Positions 21,815-33,822 of a DNA stretch of 64,000 bases are shown here, piece after piece. The position numbers were made by a program, and so were the translations under genes. Every line of letters starts with the position of its first letter. Position 1 is the first letter of the stretch. Source of the DNA: Parapristionchus giblindavisi (lineage: Eukaryota; Nematoda; Chromadorea; Rhabditida; Diplogasteridae); NCBI GenBank assembly GCA_943737045.1, contig CALSFV010000025.1:248001-312000 (forward strand), given 5' to 3'. Below the pieces are notes generated by a model. That model was not told the origin of the DNA and ran no database searches. It worked only from the letters and a program-made list of their open reading frames with translations.

Positions 21815-22940
21815 CATGGATATATCACGCCTGTCACGAGAGAATCGACCTAAAATAGCTATTTTTCGGAATGGGGCGAAAAACATGAAATGAGTTAGCA
21901 TCCTACCATCCCCAAAGTGCCAATGTGTAAATATCATTCTGGATCTCCCTACACCGGGTCGGTCATCCGGGAACCCAACTCTGAACTCAAATATCTCGGT
22001 TCAGATGCTTTTCTGTGAAAAAAAAAAAGCGCGATTGAAACCCCCGCTATTTTCCCGTGCTCTAACGATCTAAACAAACCAGAGGTCATGAAAGTGCTTC
22101 CGAACAGCGCTACACTCTAGGCCAAATAACTCAAAACCTGTCGATTCGGCGTGGACGAGGATGAAATATGTTATGTAACTTTTCGAGGACTACAAAATGA
22201 GTGGTTTACGAAAAAAATACGTTAATGCGTTCGTATGGTTCATCCCCTTGGAAATTTTCTGGTGATTTGAAGTCATTTTCGACACCCACAATCTCTCGTT
22301 TCACACACTCTCTCGCCCATTCCTTTTCATTCCATTCCATTCTATTCTACACCGCACGGTCTTAAGCGCGCGGTGCGGAATGAAACATATCGTTTTCTCC
22401 CTGCATTTCTTTCACTCTCCGGCGAGAGAGTGTGTGAAACGAGAGATTGTGGTTGGGCGAATATGACTTCAAATCATCAGGAAAATTCCAAGGGGATGAA
22501 CCATTCGAACGCATTAACGTATTTTTTTCGTAAACCACTCATTTTGTAGCCCTCGAAAAGTTACATAACATATTTCAGGCTCGTCCACGCCGAATCAACA
22601 GGTTTTGAGTTATTTTGCCTAGAGTGTAGCGCTGTTCGGAAGCACTTTCATTACTTCTCGTTTGTTTAGATCGATAGAGCTCGGTAAAATAGCGGGGGTT
22701 ACCCTCGTGACAGTTTTTCACAGAAATGCACCTGAACCGAGATATTTGAGTTCAAACTTGGGTTCCCTGATTACCGACCCGGCGCAGGGAGCCCCAGAAT
22801 GATAGTAGCACAATGGGACTTTGGGGGATGGTAGGGCATGCCTAAACAAGAATAAAACTGGAGAGAACTTGTTTTGTAATATTTCTCAATTCCGAGCTTT
22901 AGGTCGATTCTCTCGTGACAGGCCTGATATATTTATACAT
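21815..22940. mobile_element. 1.1-kb palindrome with no gene
   Basis: The left arm from tatatcacgcctgtcacgag and the right arm to ctcgtgacaggcctgatata are inverted. Matching internal runs include gaaccgagatatttgag, aacgcattaacgtatttt and gagattgtgg. The centre is near 22345. No target duplication identified. Confidence 0.75.
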
Positions 22941-22964
22941 TTTATAGTCGAAAAGCCCCCCCCC

Positions 22965-25900
22965 TCTATTGTGGATGATCCATTTGAGGCGGGTCGAAAA
23001 GTGGGTCGGCTTATTTCTCAGTTCCCCCTGGACCAAAATCAATAATTTTTGAATTTATAGAATCAAGGGCTATGCAAATATGCTTAAAAATTGAATTTCT
23101 AAAACAATTATTTCCGTTTTTTTTTAAAACAATATATCACGCGCGTCGCGTAAGGTTAAAATAAACGGTGGCACATTGAAAAAGTCGAAAATGAGCAGAG
23201 ATGATTTTTTGGTAGTTCATAGGGTCCCTAACAAGATAGCCAGAGCTTTTTTGCATATCTTCATTTTCAACGTCGAGAGGCGACGTCAAACTTTTTTGAC
23301 GTCGAAATGAGCCGACTTTGGGGCTCTGTAGCTCTTCGGAAATAAAAAAAACAGAATAGTTCACTGGTATGACAAGGAGAATGAGCCTGCATCATTGTCA
23401 CATCGATATTTTAATTAGTATTTTTGTAAATCGATTTTGTTAAATGGTTTTTAACAAAAATCGAAGCCAAAAGGTTTTAATATCTCAATCGACCGATCTC
23501 GAGGAGAGCTTTTCAACGGTATGCTGACGCTTTCTACAAGTGGTAGCCTTCGAGAGATATGAGCATTTCAAGATTTTCATTGCATGCGATCACACGAGAT
23601 GAGAATGACTGATTCGGTGATCTACCCTCTCTTCTGCCTCGTGTGAACAGTACGCCCATTTCGCCCAAGTTTCACTGTTGTTCTATTTGATTTCCAAGAT
23701 ATTTTTGATATCTTTCTAGTATTCATTTTCATAATTAAATTCATAATTTATATCCAATCAATTAATAATCCTGAATGCAAATGACAAAAAAACTACAAAA
23801 AGGCTTCAAATTCACAGGAATATTTTATCACACTCTTCCTCTACTACCATCCAAAAGAAAAATCTTCGTGTTGTACAAGAATCTCCTCGGCCTCGGGGGG
23901 GGGGGGGGCGTTTCGGCAACGCCCGTTTCGGCAACGGATTATAAATATATATATATTCATCACATGCTCACGCATGAACGATACAGTCGAAAAATTGTGA
24001 AGTAATAATTAATCAATATACTCTCAAGAACGGTAGATAAAGATTAAGATGATGGATGTGGCAAATGGGGTGGGAAGTCTCATGTGAGCTAGCCGTCCCT
24101 CTCATATCATCGTGTAGTTACTCATGTATATCGTATGAGTGAATGGAGGAGTTCTTGAGTCTGCTGGGAAGAGGACCAGTACTGCAGTCGATGATAGTGA
24201 GAATGACCAAGACGACACGTCACAATGGAGACACAATTGGGTAATGGTAGGTGCTATGGGGGAACTGTGAGGGATCAAAGTTCAGGCCGCGAAAATGGAA
24301 AAAAATGTATTCACTTGTAATCAGTTTTCTCTTGAAGTCAGCAAAAGAGTGGGCATTATGTATACTAGGTGGTAGTTGATTCAGCCAACGACTGACTCTC
24401 AATGGGAATGAATTGTACCGTATGTTGATGGGTCAGATGGTCAACCAATAATTCAGTTTTACTAATAGTATAGCATGGGGGACGATAAGCTAGACAGATA
24501 CGGACAAATGTAGAGGCATTGGTCATGAGGTCGATACAGATGGTCTCACAATCATGGTTGGATACTGTAACGAGTGAGTACGGTAGGAAATCTCTAAGGA
24601 CGATAGCTACGCCACCGCCCCTAGAGTTACGGTCATTACGAATTACTGTGCACGGTAAATTACCAATCAATAATGAGGAAGGGGTACGGGAGTTAAGCCA
24701 TGTTTCGGAACAAAAGACAATGTCAGGGGTGGATACGGAGAGGAAAGAACGGAAGGCAACTAACTTGTTTGAAATGGATCGACAATTATAGTAATATGCG
24801 GATAATGGAGCAGAATATGGACTAGCATAGGGTTCTAGATGGGACGAGTAGAGAGACGGGCCTTTTTCTCACTCTTAGCCTTACCCAACTCGCTCTTCTG
24901 GATCACGGATCGATCGAACACGACCCATTGACCACCCTGCTTGTTGAGCTCATTCCTCTTCTGCCTCAAGTCATACGCATCCTTCCTCTCTTGAGCAGTG
25001 AGGGAAGGCCTGCAGTAGACCTTGTCATAGGCAGTGACCGAACGAATGTGGTTGGAACCACGGAGGAAAGCTCGCTGGGCTGATCTTGTGGGGAAGAGTA
25101 TTTTGAGTGGGCGCGGCGCCGGAATGACACCACCTACAGTCTCCTTCTTGCCGCCCATCCTGAAGACGGCGAGAGGACGAACCTCGACATTTGCTAGATC
25201 GAGCATCTGAGTGACTGTTTCGTAGTCCTCAGAGATTCTCTCACTAGGCTTAGTCTTGGCGCTCTCGGGCAGATGTTCCACCACAGCACTACGCAGCCTT
25301 CTGTCCTCCTCGATGCTCTCATTGAAATCAACAGGAGCAGCACGACTATTTACGAGCTGCTGGATAACCAGACCACAGGTAGCCAAGAAGAACCGAGTTG
25401 GTTTATCGGCCTTACATGACTCCTCGTCAAGATATCCAGCAATCGCGGACAAAAGGATGGTAGGATCGAATTGTTCAGCTGAGAGAACCGCAGAAGCCGT
25501 TTCTGAACGCAACGAACAGGGAGACTCGGTGGGAGGGCGTTTATTCCCAGAAGAAAACGGTGTGATGGGAAATGGGGGGCAATAGGTAGAGGTAGAGGGG
25601 GGCATAGAGGTAGAGGGAGGGGAGGTGTAGAGAGAGGAGAGGATATGGGAGAAGTTGGGGATAACAGACATGATATACTATTGGGTGGGGGAAGTAATCG
25701 AGATGGAAATTGATCAAAAAATGGGATGTTCATTGATTGGATATAAATTATGAATTTAATTATGAAAATGAATACTAGAAAGATATCAAAAATATCTTGG
25801 AAATCAAATAGAACAACAGTGAAACTTGGGCGAAATGGGCGTACTGTTCACACGAGGCAGAAGAGAGGGTAGATCACCGAATCAGTCATTCTCATCTCGT

Positions 25901-26660
25901 GTGATCGCACGCAATGAAAATCTTGAAATGCTCATATCTCTCGAAGGCTACCACTTGTAGAAAGCGTCAGCATACCGTTTAAAAGCTCTCCTCGAGATCG
26001 GTCGATTGAGATATTAAAACCTTTTGGCTTCGATTTTTGTTAAAAACCATTTAACAAAATCGATTTACAAAAATACTAATTAAAATATCGATGTGACAAT
26101 GATGCAGGCTCATTCTCCTTGTCATACCAGTGAACTATTCTGTTGAAGACTCGATACCAAAACCACACCCCGAAGAGCTACAGAGCCCCAAAGTCGGCTC
26201 ATTTCGACGTCAAAAAAGTTTGATGTCGCCTCTCGACGTTGAAAATGAAGATATGCAAAAAAGCTCAGGCTATCTTGTTAGGGACCCTATGGACTACCGA
26301 AAAAAGCATTAATATGTGATGGTCAAAAAATGTGCCAACGAACCCCGGATTTTACTCGATTCTTCAGTGACACGCGTGATATTACCTTATTAGAGAGATT
26401 GAGAAGGATCAAGTGCCTATAATTATGTGGAATAGACTTTGGGGACAATGTAAAGTGTTAATAACCCAATTTTACATAAGATTTCGCGTACTGATCATAT
26501 CAAATTTCCTTAAAGTTATCATATCAACTTCATTTTTGTGTCTATTTCTCTCGTGCAGCTCATCTCATTGGTGATTTTTGTTTTGAATTTGGTCCACGGG
26601 GAGCTGAGAAAATCACAGACCCACTTTCAATCCACCAAAAATGGTTCATCCCCCTCTATG
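22965..26660. mobile_element. 3.7-kb inverted-repeat structure with a LINE in its loop
   Basis: Arms of about 800-900 bp: 22965-23763 and 25732-26660. Matching runs include gagcctgcatcattgtcac, cttcgagagatatgagc, gaacagtacgcccatttcgc and cataattaaattcataattt, each inverted on the other side. The 2-kb loop is a minus-strand deleted non-LTR retrotransposon. Outer edges are approximate because the outermost match decays. Confidence 0.8.
24000..25680 (-). pseudogene. CR1-like LINE with internal deletion
   Basis: ORF1 (24835-25671, 278 aa) starts at MSVIPNF, has a Ser/Pro-rich N-terminus and ends in a basic domain with VFRMGGKKE, PRPLKILFPTRSAQRAFL and YDLRQKRNELNKQ, the pattern of nematode LINE ORF1 nucleic-acid-binding proteins. 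Downstream on the same strand are the start of an apurinic endonuclease domain (AYYYNCRSISNKL; SETWLNSR; RGGGVAIVL at about 24.6 kb) and then, after a jump, the reverse-transcriptase tail (RWLNQLPPSIHNAHSFADFK at about 24.35 kb). The bulk of endonuclease and polymerase is missing, so a deletion of a few kb joined the two ends. ORF1 itself is still fully open. Confidence 0.8.
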
Positions 26661-26664
26661 AAAG

Positions 26665-27420
26665 ACACTCAGCCTGAGGGAACGGATATCTCGCTCCTGA
26701 CCCACCAGAGATCATGAATAGGTCGACCCACCGATTCCTTCTCGCCACCCTAGCAACGAGGTTGTGGGAGGCAGAGGGGAGAGAGAAAGAGAGTGAGAGC
26801 ATCGCTCAATGATCTATCAGATGCTCCCTCGTGTAGTATTAGGATGGTGCATCCATTTCACACTTTTTCTCGACAATTTATCGATTTTTGTGTTCCTAGG
26901 ATCAATTGATCACAAGCGAAGAATGAGGTGGGGCTGTTTATAGGGAGCACAACAAATTACAAACCTCTAGCGGCAAGTTGCGGACCACAACACATTCTAA
27001 CCAAGTCTCTCCTTGTCTAACTCTCTATTCCTCCGCGTTTCTGACCCGGTGTGACTGTTCTGCAAGTCTGTGCTCTAACCTCAGTGTTTCAAAGTTGGTT
27101 GCGGAAAAGACTCAAGAGTATTCATTTCTGTGGCCACTAATGAGAATTTTTTCCCATTTTTCGTAAATATAATTTGTACAAAATTTGTTGGCAGTTTTCA
27201 TTAGTCAACAGTCGATGCTTACAATATCGTTTTAACACAGAATATGTACTATCTAGAGCAATTGGTTGGGCGGAAGGAATAGGGCAACCGGTAAAAAATT
27301 CGGAAACGGTAAATTACCGGTCTAAAAAACTAGTAACAGAAAACTTTTCCGCCCAATCCTGATGTGCTGGGTGGAAAATGGAAGCTCTTTTAAATACACT
27401 CAAAAAAATTGTACATCAAC
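26665..27420. other. No recognised gene; small hairpin at 27268-27354
   Basis: A short inverted repeat gggcgga...tccgccc encloses two further inverted accggta/taccggt words. A frame at 26978-27166 has no supporting splice sites. Confidence 0.45.
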
Positions 27421-27490
27421 CTAATATTATTATTCGATTGGTTTCTCTCCCCCACAGATCACCAGACCAGACCACAGACCACAGATTTGT

Positions 27491-27575
27491 CCAAAGATCA
27501 CTGGCCTAGCAGTGATCACCCGCAGGACTTCGTGTGTCTTGATTAACGGGTTATACCTTTACCCTTACCTCCCCC
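27491..27575 (+). repeat. Dispersed SINE-like repeat S, partial
   Basis: Shares cctagcagtgatc, caggacttcgtgtg and taacgggtt with longer copies at 30652-30782 and 35812-35948. A stripped-down fragment (catgcggtaaagagattagg...ccttgaataacgggtt) lies in intron 1 of each ShKT gene. Confidence 0.6.
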
Positions 27576-27596
27576 ACTCCATTACATATAGGAAAG

Positions 27597-27773
27597 GTTA
27601 GAATAAGAAGGCTGCCAAAATCAAAAACGTAAATTTCAACATCTCATTTTTGCACGCTCTCTCGTACTCTCTCGTCTGGCAGAAGAAAAAAAAACCAAAA
27701 AAAAACGAGAGACTGTGCAAAAGTGAGATGGCTAATTTGTTATTTTCTTTTTTCTTAAATTTCTTATTCTAAC
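27597..27773. mobile_element. Palindromic MITE, 177 bp
   Basis: GTTAGAATAAGAA...TTCTTATTCTAAC with inner catctcatttttgcac and its complement around a gagag/ctctc loop. Confidence 0.7.
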
Positions 27774-27931
27774 GTTTCATATATGCAATATTCATCAACA
27801 TATTTCCGAAAAATCTTTGACTATCTGTCTTGAGAGTATTTATATTGTTTTAATAATTATTATTCCAGACATTTTTACAACTGTATCGTCATTAGATTTC
27901 ATTAGATAGAATATTCTCACGTTGAATTAAA

Positions 27932-29110
27932 ATGGATCTCCAGAAGAACAAGAGGATTCATGTTATAATTATATTTCATTTTTCCAAATGGTTTTTTGCT
28001 GCATTAGGTAATTTTGTTCGATTTCATTCGCATTTTGATTTTCAAATCCCATTACAGGATGCTTCGGAGGTTTCTTCGGTTTGTACGTCATTGGAAATGA
28101 ATGGTATGCGTACAACACAGATACGACGGAATATAGCTGGGTAGGTGTGAAAGGAGAAACCATGTTTCTTTGTTTGAAAAAATCTATTTCATTAAAGGGT
28201 GTGTAGCCTCTCTCAATGGTCTCTTCGACGTGCAATGCTTTCTCGTTGTGAGAGAATGGAGAAATAGTGTGCGCAATGAAGAGACCTGTGAGAGAGGTAA
28301 CGCTCCCTTTAACTCAACTGCACTCCGCTCGATAATAATAAGAGCGTTTTAAGAGAATATTTTTTAAATTTTTTTATTCAAAGATTCCCCGGGAGTCCGT
28401 AACATATCGGTTATACAAGGCATAAGTGATGTGTAAGAAATTTGCATTACCATTCATTAATCAATTATCGCCGTGGTAAAATCGCGTACTAGTTAGCGTA
28501 ACGTCGCGGGTTCGACACCTCTTGTCAGCTTTGCAGTTAATTTCGCGCCTTTCCCTGCGCAGTCAATCATGATTCTAGCGATCAATAAGCTGTATTAGCA
28601 TAAAAAAAATTATGCATGGTGTGCAGAATATCTAACTTTTTGGCTTCACAATTGTTTTTTTTTCATCTAACATCACATTTAAAGGAACACCACGGAATAT
28701 TTTATCTCTCCTCTCTGGTAAAGATTTCTCGTAGAGAAAGAAAGCAAGAGAGCATTGTCAGATTTTCAAATTAGCTCTATGTGTTTCTTTAATTCTTTCC
28801 TCATTCTTTGACAATCAGAATCATACAAAATGCTTTCAGAATCGTCAAGTCCAGAGGATTGGCTATGGAGTCACCGCTTTGATGTATGGGGCGATTTCAG
28901 GTTTACATGCTTGGGGCTGTCACATTGTTCTGCGAACGACAAGACTCCACCATCAGAAATATGTCGGTGTAAGAGTCGATTAAATTAAGTAATTTGTTTT
29001 ATTCTCAGATTCGCAAACATCGCAAGGATAAGGTTGGAAGTGTTTCAGCTTCATTAATCGAGAAGAAGGATACCGCTATGGCAGATATGGCTGTAGTAAA
29101 TATCCTCTAA
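27932..29110 (+). CDS. Two-pass membrane protein, four exons, 136 aa
   Basis: Exons 27932-28007, 28058-28140, 28819-28968 and 29009-29110 join in frame (phases 1, 0, 0) and end in TAA. A hydrophobic stretch at about residues 10-38 (FFAALGCFGGFFGLYVIG core) is followed by a polar loop with Trp, Tyr and one Cys, then a second hydrophobic stretch at about 72-92 (GYGVTALMYGAISGLHAW), then a basic, Lys-rich tail. This suggests a small two-TM protein with both ends on the same side. I do not recognise the family. Intron 2 carries three transposon relics (28196-28308, 28385-28665, 28683-28788). Correct phase across all three introns supports the model; the first exon is the least certain part. Confidence 0.6.
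28196..28308. mobile_element. TTAA-flanked MITE (family T1)
   Basis: TTAA at 28192-28195 and 28309-28312; ends AGGGTGTGTAGCC...GGTAACGCTCCCT. In intron 2 of the two-TM gene. Confidence 0.8.
28385..28665. mobile_element. Decayed tRNA-carrying TTAA element (family M, copy 3)
   Basis: The run catgattctagcgatcaata, then tattagcataaaa and gtgcagaatat, matches the reverse complement of copy 1 at 36940-37277. A cgcgcctttccctg word matches the conserved ggcaaaggcgcg word. The tRNA-like part at about 28470-28522 keeps gtggtaaaatcgcg and the B box ggttcgacacc. The terminal repeats are no longer clear. Confidence 0.65.
28683..28788. mobile_element. Small TTAA-flanked MITE (family T2)
   Basis: TTAA on both sides (28679-28682, 28789-28792), ends AGGAACACC...GTGTTTCT, core with ctcgtagagaaagaaagcaagagag. 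Relative of 44349-44453. Also in intron 2 of the two-TM gene. Confidence 0.7.
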
Positions 29111-29429
29111 GAAACCTGAAACAATATCACGATAATATTTTACATATTACTTTGTATTTGCTGAATCTATTCCGATAATTGTAGAATTGTTAATGAGGAT
29201 TTGGAGTAGAAATCACTAGGAACCCCTGGGATACGGTATAAATGCGTAAAATAGTCTACTGTTTAATATTTTCACCCTCCCTCCTTCTACTGATATGTAC
29301 ATAGGAAAACGAATTTACACGATTGACTTTTTCAAATGCAGTTTGTCTCGAAGTAACTGCCAATTCCCTCATTTTCACGGATAGTATCATATTTTTATCG
29401 TTTTTTAATGAATATATTTTCCAATTTGT

Positions 29430-29790
29430 TCATTGTGCAATTACATCCAATAAAACCGTTATTCCTACCTCTCAACTTCTCCTACTTCATTCCATAATAT
29501 CTCTTATTACAATACTATCCATAAACTCTACCTCTCAACTTTGATCGAGGCATCGGATCCCTACTAACTCTCCCACTTTCCCGCGAACCAATTCCACACT
29601 GCCTACTGATATCTTTCACAAAAAATCATTTCATCCCATTCCATGCTCGATTTAAAGATATGTACTGTGAAGGAATAAAGTTTGATTAATTTGATCGATT
29701 TATATATAGAATTTTGAAATCCCTCCATGAATATATAATATTATAAATAGAATATCACCCGATGGATATATATCGTTCAAACGAGAGAAA
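29430..29790 (+). repeat. Duplicated 3'-flank-like block, copy 2 (copy 1 at 19700-20240)
   Basis: See copy 1. This copy lacks the 180-bp palindrome and represents the empty site. Confidence 0.7.
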
Positions 29791-29799
29791 ACGATATTT

Positions 29800-30515
29800 A
29801 TGTAAAGAAACTTATAAGTATACGGAAAAATCTCCCATTTTCCCATACTTATCAAAATAATGAACCAGGCATATTAGGGAGTCCAGAAAGTCTTTACTCT
29901 TTTTCACAATTCATATTTTTTTTCAAATAAGAAAAAGACGAAGCAGCTTCATTCAAATGTCTAGATACTGCCCATGTTTAACAATAACTGTCCTCCATCT
30001 CGCAGGAAAATGCATGGCACCATACAACGAAAACTCCTTGGGGCAATCCATCGATCTTCCATTTCACATAATAAAGTAACCATTGCAAAAACTGAATAAA
30101 TTGTTTCTATTTTCATAGTTTTTATGGTACTTTCTAATCTATTTTTATTCACTATAACTGTCTAAATCACTCGTTCGTAATTAAACAGCTCTATTGGCAT
30201 CCCAGCAACTGATTATGGTTGAAAGTATTGTTTGAGAGAGCCATCTACGAAAGTGTACGGTAATCATAAAATATGTTGACATAAATATTATGGCGATGTT
30301 GGAAAACATAGTAATGGATGAAATTGGCGTGTGAACTCACTCATCAAATATAAGGCTGACGACGGGATGGGAGGGCGAATTGATTTTCTGCCATTCAAGC
30401 CATCACGGCCCTCTATGTTACAGTAATCTCTTACAGTAACCTACTGTAATAGACTGCGCCAATCCACGTATTTCCGTTACAGTATTTTACAGTAATCTAC
30501 AGTAGCCACTCGCTT
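29800..30515. other. No recognised gene; ttacagtaa repeats
   Basis: Repeated short words of the type ttacagtaat/ctactgtaa at 30418-30510 form imperfect hairpins just upstream of the SDR gene. A weak minus-strand frame at 29961-30152 lacks support. Confidence 0.45.
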
Positions 30516-30518
30516 GAA

Positions 30519-33377
30519 ATGGATGTAAATTTATTAAATTATTTGTATGAATGGAATGAATGGAAAGCTTGGATGCTCGTCTTTCCGGTAGGTCCAAATG
30601 TTGCTCACCGCCTCCGCCCCACCAAAGGTGCCCGAAAGTGGAATTGGTTGTGACTAGATCACGCGGTAAAGTAGGTCCGAAGAAGAGATTAGGCCCTTCG
30701 GACTGAATTGGCCTTGAAAGATCGCAGGCCTAGCAGTGATCTCCCTCAGGACTTGAATAACGGGTTGTACCTTACGTTTTACCGAATATTGTATTACATA
30801 TTCTGTCCATATAAACCCTCTCTCAGATCAGTTTCGAATTAAAAAAAAGATATGAGAAGATTTATCGTTCTCTTAGATTCATTTCCAGGCTCTTTTCGGT
30901 CTTCTTCCATTAATCTATTTCATTCGCATATACTATTATCGATCGATCTATCGTCTATGTCCGGCAAATGGGAAATTGTATGATCTCAGCGATAAAGTGT
31001 TCATCGTTACTGGAGCTAATTCAGGTTGAACAAGTGTTTGGATAAATTTGTTTAAAAAAACTCGGGCGTTAAAGAGACCCCATTTAATCATTCGATTCAG
31101 CGTAAAATACTTCCTAGTTGATAGAAACTGTTTGAGATTACCATTGAGCCATCCCTGTTATTGTGCGTATAAAATGTACTTGCATAAGAAAATGACAAAC
31201 GGTGCTAACGAACGGAAGTTACAATCGAGAGACGGGCGAGATGTAGCCTTCTACATCTCGCCCCGCCTCTCGATTGTCTCTTCGCTGCCTCTCTCTAACC
31301 CGGCTGACCTTCGCCGCGCGCTATATTATATATAAAAGAGATCGGCCTAGTTTCTGAACCATGCAAAACAAGAAAGTCTCTTGTGGGAGTGGTTGGCTAC
31401 TCTCGTACCAAATAAACAAGTGTATTTTATACTTTCAATATTGTAGCATTTATCATCAGAGTGTGAAACTAAAAAAAAGAAACTTAAAATTTTCACTTTT
31501 TCGAAAAATTATCTAGTAAATTCAAGGTATTGGTCGGCAAGTTGTTATTGAACTATTCAAGCGAAACGCTCGAGTTCTCGCTTTGGCTAGAAATATGCCC
31601 GCTGCAATCAAGGTTCTAAATTATTCTATATTTATTTCATGTATCCATCAACAAAAATTTATTTTAATAACAATAAAAAAATATTTTTAAAGTACGCTTC
31701 CATTTTTGAAATTCTTATTTGAAATTAAATATTTAAGATGAATAAAGAAGTGTCTTCCCGATATCCGTCTAGTTCCGGACTCATAGTAGTCATACCTTGC
31801 AATTTGTCCAATCTAAATGATGTTAGACTCAGCGCCGAGATTATTCGTCGAACTTACGCGCAAATTGATGGAATTGTTTGCAATGCTGGCATGGTAAGAT
31901 ATATTTTTAATATTTTTATTAAGGTTAAGATGGAAAAGATTTAATATTTTTGAGGTTACAAGATTTTTTAGTTTTATAGTATTAGCTTTTTTTCGTAAAC
32001 GAACATTGACAGATATTTTTCACATTTATATTATATTAAATTAAATTGAATTAAATTGAATTAAATTAAATAAATTAAATAAATTAAATAAATTAAATAA
32101 ATTAAATAAATTAAATAAATTAAATAAATTAAATAAATTAAATAAATTAAATAAATTAAATAAATTAAATAAATTAAATAAATTAAATAAATTAAATAAA
32201 TTAAATAAATTAAATAAATTAAATAAATTAAATAAATTAAATAAATTAAATAAATTAAATAAATTAAATAAATTAAATAAATTAAATTAAATTGTAGGGT
32301 GCACCAAAGGAGAGGAAACTAACAATGGATGGTATTGAAGAATGCATTCAGGTGGATCGCAGATAATATTTTAAAATATTTAATAAAATTCAGGCAAATT
32401 TTGTCGGGCACGCCGTACTCACAAGAATTTTGATGGGACGATTGAAGGAATCTAAAGGAGTTATAGTTAATGTTACCAGGTGCGGCAGCGAAGATATCTT
32501 TTTTATTTGTCAAAAAGCCACTACTTGTAGGCCCTAATACTAAAAAAAAGAGTGGTTCTAAATTCATAAAATGACATTGCAGTTTCATCGCAACTCGAGC
32601 TTCACCATTCGATATCAAAGATTTCGCCTACAACGAGGATAAATATTCCGGACTCCAGGCTTATTGCAGATCTAAATTTCTCGTTAATATGCACACCAAA
32701 TTGCTCGCCAGGGAGTTTAAAGGTGCGTTCGGCCATCAAATTTATTATGCTTTAATAATCGATCCTATATTTCTTGCCTTGCTTAGGTTTTGAATAAAGC
32801 GGCATTTCTTTCGATTTTTATTAGGATACGAAATATGTTGGACATATTTAATGATTTCTCGCCTTTGAAAGATCACATAAAAAATAAAAATAAAATAAAA
32901 TTTCGAAATAATATTCGATACGATTCAGAAGTGTCATTCTTCGCTGCGAGCCCCGGTATCGTCTATACTCCAATCGGTGATCAATTCGTTCGTAACTTCG
33001 TACCCTCGATCATATTCCCACTGATTCTTCCCATTTGCCGATTGGGAAATTGGCTTATTGCTCGGGTGAGTTCCCATGATTTGTTTTCACCGTTGACACC
33101 GTGGGAACCTATTATATTTTGATGATAACTGTCAAAACAAAGATTCAAGATCAAAGATCAAAGATCAAAGATCAAAAATCAAATTTAGAAGGTTAAAGAT
33201 CAAAGATCAAATATCAAAGGTTAAAGATCAAAGATCAATATTCAGACAGTTGAACAAGGAGCTCTGACGGTATGGCCTCTTCTAGTCGATCGTGAGTGCA
33301 GACCGTCTTCAGGGTCGTATATTGACAACTTCTTCGATTATCCTAATGATCAAAATGATGTCAGTTTATTTACATAG
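30519..33377 (+). CDS. Short-chain dehydrogenase/reductase, nine exons, 331 aa
   Basis: Exons 30519-30587, 30889-31024, 31527-31612, 31738-31893, 32298-32351, 32394-32479, 32583-32722, 32929-33065 and 33246-33377 join in frame. The N-terminus has a hydrophobic helix (about residues 18-40), implying membrane anchoring. The cofactor motif TGANSGIG is at 64-71, NAG at 146-148, and the catalytic pair Y223-x3-K227 in AYCRSK, with Ser nearby at 196/203, then a SPG turn. The order and size match retinol-dehydrogenase/WWOX-type SDRs that use NADP(H) on lipid-like substrates; the substrate here is unknown. Introns carry repeat S (1), element R (2), a 9-bp satellite (4) and AAAGATC satellite (8). The last exon ends about 130 bp before a MITE. 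All key residues are present, so the enzyme should be active. Confidence 0.85.
30652..30782 (+). repeat. SINE-like repeat S, copy in SDR intron 1
   Basis: Begins actagatcacgcggtaaag, contains cggactgaattggccttga and cctagcagtgatct, ends taacgggttgtacctta. Almost full match to 35812-35948. No clear tRNA boxes, no terminal inverted repeats. Confidence 0.7.
31159..31440. mobile_element. TIR element family R, copy 2, in SDR intron 2
   Basis: Ends TATTGTGCGTATAAAATG and CAAGTGTATTTTATACTTTCAATA. Contains an internal hairpin gagatgtagccttctacatctc and a TATA-like tatatataaaag. Confidence 0.7.
32036..32290. repeat. 9-bp minisatellite (AAATTAAAT)n in SDR intron 4
   Basis: About 27 near-perfect copies of a 9-bp AT-only unit end 7 bp before the acceptor of exon 5, so the tract replaces most of the polypyrimidine region. 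Confidence 0.95.
33140..33236. repeat. AAAGATC heptamer array in SDR intron 8
   Basis: At least ten AAAGATC or close variants, spaced by aaggtt words, ending just before the atattcag acceptor. Confidence 0.85.
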
Positions 33378-33505
33378 TATTATGAGTCCGTATGCACAGT
33401 CAACCGGAAAAGATTTTATTGGAAAAGCTTTCCAGTAAAATGCAAGTCCATGGAAAACTCGTTTTCCCGGAAAAATGCGTTTTCTGTATGTGTAGTCGTT
33501 CCTCT

Positions 33506-33647
33506 GTGGCCGTATGCAAGAACGACGGTAAACCGTTTTCCGGGCAAATGTGACGTCATTAGCGTAGGCGGAATATTTTTGGAAAACGCCTCTGCCTACG
33601 CTAATGACGTCACATTTTCCCGGAAAACGGTTCTTGCATACGGCCAC
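33506..33647. mobile_element. Palindromic MITE, 142 bp (family G, copy 1)
   Basis: GTGGCCGTATGCAAGAAC and its complement at the ends, inner aatgtgacgtcattagcgtag inverted at gcctacgctaatgacgtcac. A looser relative (gtatgcacagtcaaccgg...) fills 33380-33505. Copy 2 at 46724-46866. Confidence 0.75.
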
Positions 33648-33822
33648 TGGTGTGAGCCATTTTTCTTCGACATGCAGACAAGCGAGAGGGCATTAATCTT
33701 GAGAGAATGTATGTGTTGGCACGGATCTCATGTAAGAATGAAGCAGCTAAAAGGGGTCGTTCAGCTTTCAAAATGAAACGAAGCCTGTTAAGATCTCTTC
33801 AAAAGTTTAACAGTTTTACAGT

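Noticed and set aside
24519..24791. Plus-strand 90-codon frame
   Set aside because: Antisense to the LINE endonuclease remnant.
33450..33776. 108-codon plus-strand frame
   Set aside because: Reads through the family G palindrome.
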